The notes below the pieces were generated by a model. It ran no database searches. It saw only the letters and a list, made by a program, of their open reading frames with translations, and was not told the DNA's origin. From positions 1 through 5,667 of the forward strand of contig CAMAQW010000120.1 of NCBI GenBank assembly GCA_945860335.1: DNA of 5,667 bases. Direction: 5' to 3'. The position numbers and the translations under genes are program-made. This document shows, one piece after another, positions 1 through 5,667 of the stretch. How positions within the stretch are numbered: the first letter of the stretch is position 1; every line of letters starts with the position of its first letter. This DNA is from Sediminibacterium ginsengisoli (GTDB taxonomy: Bacteria; Bacteroidota; Bacteroidia; Chitinophagales; Chitinophagaceae).

Positions 1-1212
1 CCTGCAGGACTTGTGAAAAAAATGTACGGTCAAAGCGTTTTTACAGATGAGGTTTTAAAAACAGTTGAAAGTGAACTTAATAGCTACTTACAAGCTGAGC
101 AGCTAGACATTTTTGCTCAGCCACTCCCACTTGATAGCGAATTACGCAACATGGACGTTAATAATCCAGAAAGCTACACTTTTGCTTTTGAAATTGGACT
201 TAAGCCAGCGGTTGACATTGACGTTAAAAAAGTAAAAGTTACACGTTACAAAATAAATGTTACGGATCAAATGTTACAAGACGAACTTGAGCGTTTACAA
301 ATTCGTAGCGGTAAAATGACAGAGCCTGAAGAAGTTACTGGTGATGACAATGTTTTAAATGTAAAATTTGTAGAGTGTGATAAATCAGGTGCTGCTATTG
401 AAGGCGGTATTACCAAAGACAACTCTTTACTCGTTAAATATTTTGAACCTAAGTTTAGAAAAAATTTAATAGGCAAGAAAAACGATGATAGCGTTGTATT
501 GCAATTGGGTAAAGCGTTTGAGGCGAAAGAAAAGGATGCTATTTTAGCAGATTTAGGTTTAACAGATGCAGATGCTGATAAATATTTTAGCTTACAAATT
601 ACTAAAGTAGGTCTTGTAGAAAAAGCAGAAATGAACGCTGAATTTTTTGCAAGTGTATATCCAAATGCTGCTATTGCAACTGCAGAAGAATTTACTGCAG
701 AAGTAAAAAAGGAATTGGAAACCTATTATGATGCGCAGTCTCGCAATCAAATTCACGACCAAATTTATCACCACTTTGTAGACCATACCCCAATGGAATT
801 ACCAGAAGGATTTTTAAAGCGTTGGTTACAAACAGGTGGCGAAAAACCAAAAACAGAAGCAGAAGCGCAGGCAGATTATCCAAGCTTTGCTGGTCAATTA
901 AAATGGACACTTGTAAGTAGCAAATTAGCTGCCGATAATAAAATTGAAGTAATGCCTGACGATATCCGTGATTTTGCGAAGCAGCAATTGTTTAGCTACA
1001 TGGGTGGTCAATTAGGTGCGCTAGGTGATAACCAACAATGGGTAGAAGATTATGCAAACCGCATGATGCAAGACCGCAAATTTGTGGAGGATAGCTACCA
1101 CCGCATTAGCACCGAAAAATTATTTGGCATCATTGAAACGCAAGTAACTGCCAAAGAAGAAAGCATTAGTGCCGAAGATTTTGCAAAGAAATTGCACAAT
1201 CACAACCACTAA
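1..1212 (+). CDS. tig: Trigger factor, 5'-truncated by the window edge
   Basis: Ribosome-associated chaperone that shields nascent polypeptides at the exit tunnel; cytoplasmic. The frame is open from base 1 and gives 403 visible residues beginning PAGLVKKMYGQSVFTDEV. In Bacteroidota trigger factors this stretch directly follows the ribosome-binding GFRxGxxP loop, so about 45-55 N-terminal residues are probably missing. The GTG at 13 is internal, not the start. Visible order: the end of the N-terminal ribosome-binding domain (about 1-75), a divergent FKBP-like PPIase region (about 100-205, with LIGKKNDDSV near 156-165), then the helical C-terminal chaperone arms (about 210-395, with LPEGFLKRWL at 267-276). 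The protein ends in a His/Asn tail, HNHNH. The PPIase part is only loosely FKBP-like, as is usual in this phylum, so isomerase activity should not be assumed. An intrinsic terminator follows 18 bases after the stop, separating it from the clp cluster. The family call is strong. Confidence 0.95.
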   Translation, partial: PAGLVKKMYGQSVFTDEVLKTVESELNSYLQAEQLDIFAQPLPLDSELRNMDVNNPESYTFAFEIGLKPAVDIDVKKVKVTRYKINVTDQMLQDELERLQIRSGKMTEPEEVTGDDNVLNVKFVECDKSGAAIEGGITKDNSLLVKYFEPKFRKNLIGKKNDDSVVLQLGKAFEAKEKDAILADLGLTDADADKYFSLQITKVGLVEKAEMNAEFFASVYPNAAIATAEEFTAEVKKELETYYDAQSRNQIHDQIYHHFVDHTPMELPEGFLKRWLQTGGEKPKTEAEAQADYPSFAGQLKWTLVSSKLAADNKIEVMPDDIRDFAKQQLFSYMGGQLGALGDNQQWVEDYANRMMQDRKFVEDSYHRISTEKLFGIIETQVTAKEESISAEDFAKKLHNHNH

Positions 1213-1230
1213 TCTCATCAAAACATAGAG

Positions 1231-1257
1231 AAAAGCTGGGGTAACCCGGCTTTTTTT
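1231..1257 (+). terminator. Rho-independent terminator after tig
   Basis: A 10-bp stem pairs 1231-1240 (AAAAGCTGGG) with 1245-1254 (CCCGGCTTTT), with one G-T (G-U in RNA) pair. It closes on a GTAA loop (a GNRA-type tetraloop), and a run of seven T residues at 1251-1257 starts within the 3' arm. It lies 18 bases after the tig stop. It implies that most tig transcription ends before clpP1 and that the clp cluster has its own promoter. Confidence 0.88.
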
Positions 1258-1263
1258 ATGAAA

Positions 1264-1281
1264 TCAGGTCAAAAAACCTGA
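1264..1281. repeat. Perfect 6-bp inverted repeat upstream of clpP1
   Basis: TCAGGT (1264-1269) and ACCTGA (1276-1281) are perfect inverted arms around an A-rich six-base spacer. No T run follows on either strand, so it is a poor terminator. It sits just upstream of the candidate clpP1 promoter, where an operator could lie. A regulatory role is inference only; a 6-bp dyad can arise by chance. Confidence 0.4.
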
Positions 1282-1285
1282 CTAC

Positions 1286-1318
1286 TTGTCTTTTGGTTAA
1301 AAATTTGCATAGTATTTG
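1286..1318 (+). promoter_or_regulatory. Candidate Bacteroidota-type promoter for the clpP1 cluster
   Basis: Bacteroidota primary-sigma promoters have a TTG-like -33 element and a TAnnTTTG -7 element about 17-23 bases apart. Here TAGTATTTG (1310-1318) resembles the -7 box with one extra base. A TTG at 1286-1288 lies 21-22 bases upstream of it. A TTTG at 1292-1295 is a closer alternative, with a spacing of about 14-15. Transcription would start near 1325, leaving a leader of roughly 55 bases before the clpP1 ATG. The match is imperfect. Support comes mainly from position: between the tig terminator and the first clp gene. Confidence 0.3.
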
Positions 1319-1378
1319 CCACTGTTCTAGGCAACCGAAAAAGCAAATAACTTATCTTCAAAGCGAAATTAAAAGTAT

Positions 1379-2062
1379 ATGAATCTAGGAAAAGAATTTG
1401 AGCAATATGCGGTAAAACATAGAGGTATTAGTAGTGCCACTTTGCATAATTACCAGCAGGTAACAAACCTTACCCCGTACATTATTGAGGAGCGCCCCAT
1501 GAACGTGGCAAGCATGGATGTGTTTTCACGTTTAATGATGGACCGTATTATATTTTTAGGTGAAGGCATCAACGATTATGTTGCCAATATTGTAACGGCT
1601 CAATTGTTGTTTTTAGAAAGCACCGACCGCACACGCGATATTCAAATGTATATCAATAGCCCAGGTGGGAGCGTATATGCAGGACTTGGCATTTATGATA
1701 CCATGCAATTTATTGGACCAGATGTGGCCACTATTTGTACAGGCATGGCTGCTAGCATGGGACAAATTTTATTGTGCGCTGGTGTTAAAGGAAAACGCAC
1801 TGCACTAAAGCATAGCCGTATCATGATGCACCAACCAAGTGGTGCCATTGGTGGTCAAGCAACTGATATTGAAATCACGGCAAGAGAAATTAAAAAATTA
1901 AGATCAGAATTATACGCTATTACTGCGCATCATACTGGCAAAGACGAAGCTACTATTGCAAAAGACAGCGATAGAGATTTTTGGATGACCGCCGCTGATG
2001 CAAAAGAATATGGACTGGTAGATGAAGTTTTATTAACCAACCCACGTAAAGAAAATAAATAA
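1379..2062 (+). CDS. clpP: ATP-dependent Clp protease proteolytic subunit ClpP (first copy)
   Basis: Serine peptidase (family S14) that forms the heptameric-ring degradation chamber used with ClpX. It has 227 residues, longer than E. coli ClpP (207) because of an N-terminal extension beginning MNLGKEFEQYAVKHRGISS, typical of Bacteroidota ClpP; that match supports the ATG at 1379. No clear Shine-Dalgarno precedes it, only A-rich sequence, which is normal for the phylum. The triad is Ser126 (in GMAASMG), His151 (in MMHQP) and Asp200 (in DSDRDFWM), with spacings of 25 and 49 as in E. coli. YINSPGG (91-97) is the conserved oxyanion-region motif. The ClpX-docking pocket is of the less aromatic Bacteroidota type, with Thr121 and Thr141 where E. 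coli has Met92 and Phe112 (mature numbering). It leads a cluster with a second clpP, clpX and a small ORF. Residues 1 to about 30 may be a propeptide that is removed; this is inferred from the family. Confidence 0.96.
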   Translation: MNLGKEFEQYAVKHRGISSATLHNYQQVTNLTPYIIEERPMNVASMDVFSRLMMDRIIFLGEGINDYVANIVTAQLLFLESTDRTRDIQMYINSPGGSVYAGLGIYDTMQFIGPDVATICTGMAASMGQILLCAGVKGKRTALKHSRIMMHQPSGAIGGQATDIEITAREIKKLRSELYAITAHHTGKDEATIAKDSDRDFWMTAADAKEYGLVDEVLLTNPRKENK

Positions 2063-2069
2063 TAAGACC

Positions 2070-2702
2070 ATGACAGACTTAAAATATATTGTAAACCCAT
2101 ACTTAATGGAAGACGAGGAAGAATCTGTAAAAGAAGACAAGCCTGAAAATAATGGCATGCTCATGAAAAAAATGGAAAAACTTTTCTTTGAAAAGAGGAC
2201 TGTTTATTTATGGGGTGTGGTAGATGATAAATCTGCTAAAGAAGTAGTAAACAAATTATTATTACTAGACGCAGACAAGCCAGGTGCCGAAATAAAATTT
2301 TATATCAATAGCCCAGGTGGTGTTGTAACTAGTGGTATGGTCATGTACGATACCATGAAGCTTATTCAAAGCCCTGTGTCTACTATTTGTATGGGACTTG
2401 CGGCTAGCATGGGTTCTATTTTACTCAGTGCTGGTGCTAAAGGCAAGCGTTATATTTATCCGCACGGCGAAGTAATGATTCACCAACCAAGCCTTGGTGG
2501 CTACATGCAAGGCACCAGTGCTGATATTGAAATCCAGGCCGAACAAATTATAAAAACAAAAGCAATTGGTGCGCGCATTTTAGCTGAAAACTGTGGCAAA
2601 ACAGCAGATCAAATCATGAAAGATTTTGACCGCGATTATTGGATGGATGCGAAAGAGGCCGTAGCCTATGGAATTGTTGATAGTGTACTAGAGAAGATTT
2701 AA
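2070..2702 (+). CDS. clpP: Second, divergent ClpP-family proteolytic subunit
   Basis: A second S14 ClpP of 210 residues starting 7 bases after the first clpP stops, so almost certainly co-transcribed and perhaps translationally coupled; no Shine-Dalgarno is visible. The triad is complete: Ser113 (GLAASMG), His138 (VMIHQP) and Asp189 (DFDRDYWM). It should therefore be proteolytic rather than a ClpR-like inactive subunit. His to Asp spacing is 51 rather than 49, because the handle loop after His138 (SLGGYMQGTSADIEI) is two residues longer. The N-terminus lacks the usual axial motif of the VPxVIE type and instead has a very acidic stretch at residues 14-26. Its docking-pocket positions are Leu98, Ile106, Met108, Tyr128 and Tyr130, more hydrophobic or aromatic than in the first copy. 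It most likely makes mixed ClpP1P2 complexes; a separate homomeric protease is also possible. ATG 2070 is favoured by the tight spacing. Met13 or Met30 could be alternative starts and would remove part or all of the acidic segment. Confidence 0.93.
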   Translation: MTDLKYIVNPYLMEDEEESVKEDKPENNGMLMKKMEKLFFEKRTVYLWGVVDDKSAKEVVNKLLLLDADKPGAEIKFYINSPGGVVTSGMVMYDTMKLIQSPVSTICMGLAASMGSILLSAGAKGKRYIYPHGEVMIHQPSLGGYMQGTSADIEIQAEQIIKTKAIGARILAENCGKTADQIMKDFDRDYWMDAKEAVAYGIVDSVLEKI

Positions 2703-2706
2703 GGAG
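2701..2706 (+). promoter_or_regulatory. Shine-Dalgarno sequence of clpX
   Basis: AAGGAG overlaps the last two bases of the preceding clpP stop codon and ends 10 bases before the clpX ATG at 2717. It is the only strong Shine-Dalgarno match among the starts in this window, and it fixes the clpX start. Strong matches are uncommon in Bacteroidota, where A-rich leaders predominate. Confidence 0.6.
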
Positions 2707-2716
2707 CAACCGTATT

Positions 2717-3952
2717 ATGGCAAAAGCAAATCAATTAACCTGTTCTTTTTGTGGAAGAAGTCGCGATGAGGTAAAAATTCTTATCGCAGGGCAAAACTCG
2801 CACATTTGTGAAAACTGTGTGGAGCATGCGCAAGAGATTATAGCACAAGAAGTAACGGTTAAAAAAGAAGGTGAGAAAGGAAACTTTAAACTCAATGTGC
2901 GCAAGCCATTAGAAATAAAAAAGTTTTTAGACGAGTATATCATTGGTCAAGACGATGCAAAAAAGATTTTATCGGTAGCGGTATACAATCACTTTAAGCG
3001 TGTGGCACAAAAGCCACAAGCAGATGATGTTGAAATTGAAAAGAGTAATATTATTATGGTGGGTGAAACCGGAACCGGAAAAACATTACTTGCTAAAACC
3101 ATTGCTAGAATTTTAAATGTTCCGTTTGCGATTGTAGATGCCACTGTTTTTACAGAAGCCGGATACGTAGGTGAAGATGTTGAAAGTATGCTCACGCGTT
3201 TATTACAAAATTGTGATTACGATGTTGCAGCTGCCGAAAGAGGTATCGTTTATGTAGATGAAATTGATAAAATAGCCCGCAAAGGAGATAACCCTTCTAT
3301 TACGCGTGATGTAAGTGGCGAAGGTGTTCAGCAAGGTTTACTAAAAATGCTTGAAGGTACCGAAGCGCTCGTACCGCCACAGGGTGGACGTAAGCACCCC
3401 GAACAAAAAATGATTAAAGTAGACACTAAAAATATTTTATTTATTTGCGGTGGCGCTTTTGATGGTATCGATAAAGTAATTGCTAGACGTATCAACACCA
3501 ATGCCATTGGGTTTAGCGTTAACAAAGACGAGCAGGAAAATGCCAGAAAAAATTTATTGCAATTTATTAATGCGCAAGATTTAAAAAGCTTTGGACTCAT
3601 CCCTGAATTACTCGGAAGACTTCCAGTAGTAACGCACCTTGAGCCACTTGATGCTGGTATCTTACGCAGTATTTTAACAGAGCCTAAAAACTCGTTACTC
3701 AAACAGTACAACCGTTTATTTGAACTAGAAGGCATTGAACTTATTATTGAAAACGAAGTGCTTGACTTTATGGTAGGAAAAGCCATGGAATACAAACTTG
3801 GTGCGAGAGGTTTAAGAAGTATTTGCGAAAGTATTTTAACAGATGCTATGTTTGAACTTCCAGGCACCGATACCAAAAAATTTACGGTAACCCTTGATTA
3901 CGCAGAACAAAAGTTTAGCAAGAGTAAACTGAGTTCTTTAAAAGTTGCTTAA
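2717..3952 (+). CDS. clpX: ATP-dependent Clp protease ATP-binding subunit ClpX
   Basis: AAA+ hexameric unfoldase that recognises substrates, pulls them through its pore and feeds them to ClpP; cytoplasmic. It is full length at 411 residues. The N-terminal zinc-binding domain has Cys9, Cys12, Cys31 and Cys34. The AAA+ module carries Walker A GETGTGKT (116-123), Walker B with DEID (181-184), pore-1 loop GYVGED (149-154), pore-2 region near 196-205, RKH loop (225-227), the arginine finger Arg301 in LLGRLP, and sensor 2 GARGLR (362-367). The ClpP-docking tripeptide Ile-Gly-Phe is at 264-266, so it is built to work with ClpP and is not a ClpP-independent paralogue. In Walker A, Glu117 replaces the Pro found in most ClpX proteins (GPTGxGKT); Lys122 and Thr123 are intact, so nucleotide binding should be normal. 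It starts 14 bases after the second clpP, with a good Shine-Dalgarno, and is followed 11 bases later by a small ORF. Confidence 0.98.
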   Translation: MAKANQLTCSFCGRSRDEVKILIAGQNSHICENCVEHAQEIIAQEVTVKKEGEKGNFKLNVRKPLEIKKFLDEYIIGQDDAKKILSVAVYNHFKRVAQKPQADDVEIEKSNIIMVGETGTGKTLLAKTIARILNVPFAIVDATVFTEAGYVGEDVESMLTRLLQNCDYDVAAAERGIVYVDEIDKIARKGDNPSITRDVSGEGVQQGLLKMLEGTEALVPPQGGRKHPEQKMIKVDTKNILFICGGAFDGIDKVIARRINTNAIGFSVNKDEQENARKNLLQFINAQDLKSFGLIPELLGRLPVVTHLEPLDAGILRSILTEPKNSLLKQYNRLFELEGIELIIENEVLDFMVGKAMEYKLGARGLRSICESILTDAMFELPGTDTKKFTVTLDYAEQKFSKSKLSSLKVA

Positions 3953-3963
3953 AACAAATTGAT

Positions 3964-4119
3964 ATGAACGAATTAGTAGAACGCTTAGTTAAAGAAGCGG
4001 CCTTAACACCAGAGCAAGCACAGCAAGCCATTGCAACCATCGCAGGTTTTGTAAAAGAGAAATTTCCAATGCTTGGAGGCGCTGTAGATCAAATATTTTC
4101 GGCAGGTAATAAAGACTAG
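3964..4119 (+). CDS. Small helical protein of unknown function after clpX (51 aa)
   Basis: An ATG-TAG ORF of 51 residues beginning MNELVERLVKEAALTPEQAQ, 11 bases after the clpX stop and on the same strand. It is probably the last gene of the clp cluster. It looks like a real protein: an amphipathic helix (about 2-12), a Leu-Thr-Pro-Glu-Gln-Ala helix cap leading into a second helix (about 15-34, ending FVKEKF), then PMLGGAVDQIF and a polar tail. There is no signal peptide, membrane segment or cysteine. The LTPEQA...FVKEKFP pattern resembles small Bacteroidota proteins and the DUF2267/DUF2780-like helical families; that likeness is by eye and unverified. No function can be assigned. Its place beside clpX permits, but does not show, a ClpXP adaptor or regulator role. 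No Shine-Dalgarno is visible. It ends one base from the convergent oxidoreductase stop. Confidence 0.68.
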   Translation: MNELVERLVKEAALTPEQAQQAIATIAGFVKEKFPMLGGAVDQIFSAGNKD

Positions 4120-4120
4120 C

Positions 4121-5667
4121 CTACAGCATATTTAGTACTGTATCCATAATTTCGGTTTTGGTAATAGGAATACCCATTACCTTATTGTATCCTTTTGCAT
4201 CTACTAAATACTGGTCTCTTATTATTTTTATGAGTTGACCATTATTAAGTTCAGGGATCAGTACTTTATCAAATCCTGCAATAATACTTCCTAAATTTTT
4301 TGGAAACGGACGCATGTATTTAATATGTGCATGACTTACCGCGTGTCCTGCTGCTTGTAATTCTGTAACAGCTGTTTTAATCGCACCATAGGTAGAACCC
4401 CAACCTAGAACGAGTACTTTTCCTGTTTCCGGACCACTATCTAATTGTTGTAGTGGAATATAATCTGCAATCTTATCTACTTTGGCCTGACGGGTGTTCA
4501 CCATATGTTGGTGATTTTCCGGATCGTAACTCACATTTCCTGTAACATCCTGCTTTTCGATGCCACCAATACGGTGTTCAAAACCTGCAGTGCCAGGAAC
4601 CGCCCATGGCCTCACTAATTTTTCATCTCTTTTGTACGGCATGAACTTGGTTTCACCTTCATCAAGTGTTGTTTTAAAACTTACTTGAATCGGGGCTAAA
4701 TCTGCGGCAACTGGAAATTTCCAAGGCTCTGCACCATTAGCAATATAACCATCACTTAATAGTATAACCGGTGTCATATGTTGCACAGCTATGCGCACTG
4801 CCTCATAGGCCGCATCAAAACAATCGCTGGGTGTAGAAGATGCTATAACAGGCATTGGACATTCGCCGTTTCTGCCATAATAAGCTTGCAACAAATCACT
4901 TTGCTCTGTTTTGGTTGGAAGTCCGGTTGATGGACCGCCGCGCTGGATATTAATGATCACAAGTGGAATCTCGAGCATTACAGCAAGACCCATCGCTTCT
5001 GTTTTAAGTGCCATACCAGGCCCCGATGTAGTGGTTATACCAATAGAGCCGCCATAACTAGCACCAATGGCTGCCGATATACCGGCAATTTCATCTTCGG
5101 CCTGAAATGTTTTAATCCCAAAAGCCTTGTGCTTACTGAGTTCGTGTAAAATATCGGAAGCTGGTGTAATGGGATACGTACCTAAAAAAATGGAAAGCCC
5201 TGATTTTTCGCTAGCCGCAATTAATCCCATCGAAAGGGCCTGGTTACCCATGATACTACGGTAGGTTCCGGGAATCATTTTTGCCTTTTCTACCCTGTAT
5301 CTACTAGAAAAAGTTTCGGTGGTGTCGCCATAATTAAAACCTGCTTGCAACACTTTGATATTGCTTTGCAGGATGGTATCTTTTTTACCAAACTTTTCAT
5401 GTAAGAAAGTAATGGTGTTGTCTAAATTTCTATTGTACATCCAATAAATAAGACCCAATACAAACATATTTTTTGCACGGTCTCTTTCTTTGGTGCCGAG
5501 GTCAGTAAAATCTTTTAAAGCTTCGCGGGTAAGTTTGGTAACGTCTACTTTTATCAGTTCAAAACCTTCCAAACTGCCGTCCTCTAAAGGATTCACGCCA
5601 TCTGGATAATTGGCAAGGCGTAAGTTTTTTGCATCAAAACCATCTACGTTGGCAATTATTTTTCCGT
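4121..5667 (-). CDS. korA: 2-oxoacid (probably 2-oxoglutarate):ferredoxin oxidoreductase alpha subunit, N-terminus cut by the window edge
   Basis: Catalyses CoA-dependent oxidative decarboxylation of a 2-oxoacid to the acyl-CoA with ferredoxin as electron acceptor, together with a beta subunit (KorB). The frame is open to the right edge and gives 514 complete residues beginning GKIIANVDGFDAKNLRLANY; the GTG at 5594-5596 is internal. Bacteroidota homologues are around 600-620 residues, so roughly 100 are missing. Numbered from the first visible residue: the end of a gamma-type domain (to about 118), fused to an alpha pyrimidine-type domain with YPITP (164-168), QAEDE (188-192), TSGPG (213-217) and RGGPSTGLPTKTEQSD (242-257), then a transketolase C-terminal-like domain with GWGST (421-425) and LNNGQL (473-478). 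The gamma-alpha fusion and the motifs fit KorA. The exact 2-oxoacid cannot be read from sequence; pyruvate or branched-chain substrates remain possible. It is convergent with the clp cluster, and no korB lies downstream. Confidence 0.92.
   Translation of the reverse strand, partial: GKIIANVDGFDAKNLRLANYPDGVNPLEDGSLEGFELIKVDVTKLTREALKDFTDLGTKERDRAKNMFVLGLIYWMYNRNLDNTITFLHEKFGKKDTILQSNIKVLQAGFNYGDTTETFSSRYRVEKAKMIPGTYRSIMGNQALSMGLIAASEKSGLSIFLGTYPITPASDILHELSKHKAFGIKTFQAEDEIAGISAAIGASYGGSIGITTTSGPGMALKTEAMGLAVMLEIPLVIINIQRGGPSTGLPTKTEQSDLLQAYYGRNGECPMPVIASSTPSDCFDAAYEAVRIAVQHMTPVILLSDGYIANGAEPWKFPVAADLAPIQVSFKTTLDEGETKFMPYKRDEKLVRPWAVPGTAGFEHRIGGIEKQDVTGNVSYDPENHQHMVNTRQAKVDKIADYIPLQQLDSGPETGKVLVLGWGSTYGAIKTAVTELQAAGHAVSHAHIKYMRPFPKNLGSIIAGFDKVLIPELNNGQLIKIIRDQYLVDAKGYNKVMGIPITKTEIMDTVLNML

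Noticed and set aside
13..1212. GTG at 13 as the tig start and GTG at 5596 as the korA start
   Set aside because: Both frames stay open to the window edges, and the residues upstream match the family. These GTG codons are internal and both genes are partial.
1267..1273. GGTCAAA resembling a half-site of the Firmicutes CtsR operator
   Set aside because: The second heptad of the CtsR direct repeat is absent, and CtsR is not known from Bacteroidota. The match is better explained as part of the 1264-1281 dyad or as chance.
1649..2320. Exact 20-base repeat at 1649-1668 and 2301-2320
   Set aside because: Both copies encode the conserved YINSPGG motif of the two clpP paralogues. The flanks diverge at once, so it reflects common ancestry and protein constraint rather than a functional DNA repeat.
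2481..2499. Inverted repeat CACCAA/TTGGTG in the second clpP
   Set aside because: It is inside coding sequence for the conserved HQPSLGG segment, and the codons explain it.
3328..3876. Open frame of 182 codons on the minus strand inside clpX
   Set aside because: It is wholly antisense to a well-conserved clpX. Its translation is rich in Ser, Leu and Ile with no recognisable domain, as expected for a shadow frame. The same holds for the shorter antisense frames inside tig and clpX.
4065..4077. Short hairpin TCCAA/TTGGA as a minus-strand terminator for korA
   Set aside because: It has a 5-bp stem with a three-base loop and only a broken, pyrimidine-rich tail on the minus strand. It also lies inside the small ORF and is too weak to call.

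Overview
The window (about 40% GC by eye) reads as a chromosomal housekeeping locus from a Bacteroidota bacterium. The trigger factor, the ClpP with its N-terminal extension, the ClpX and the fused gamma/alpha 2-oxoacid:ferredoxin oxidoreductase subunit all have Bacteroidota-type sequence. The tandem pair of clpP genes and the protein wording suggest the Chitinophagaceae or a close relative; that family-level placement comes from memory of such proteins, not from a search.

Layout: positions 1-1212 hold the 3' part of the trigger factor gene (tig), cut by the left window edge. An intrinsic terminator follows at 1231-1257. The rest of the 166-base gap to 1378 holds a perfect 6-bp dyad and a weak Bacteroidota-type promoter candidate. 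Then comes a tight plus-strand cluster: clpP1 (1379-2062), a second divergent clpP (2070-2702), clpX (2717-3952) and a previously uncalled 51-residue ORF (3964-4119), with gaps of 7, 14 and 11 bases. From 4121 to the right edge the minus strand carries the C-terminal 514 residues of a 2-oxoglutarate/2-oxoacid:ferredoxin oxidoreductase alpha subunit (korA-like), running on past the right edge.

How the genes work together: trigger factor folds nascent chains at the ribosome. ClpX unfolds tagged or damaged proteins and feeds them to the ClpP barrel. This is the widespread bacterial tig-clpP-clpX arrangement, with an additional clpP inserted. Both ClpP proteins keep the Ser-His-Asp triad at canonical spacing, but they differ at the axial N-terminus, at the surface pocket that receives the ClpX IGF loop, and in the handle loop after the catalytic His. 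That makes a heteromeric or two-ring ClpP1P2 protease a reasonable hypothesis. The small ORF is positioned like an operon member and could be related to ClpXP, but nothing in it proves a function. The oxidoreductase gene is a convergent, unrelated metabolic neighbour.

I see no mobile element, CRISPR array, RNA gene or phage signature. I found no clearly new system; the points most worth a second look are the divergent ClpP pair and the small ORF after clpX.
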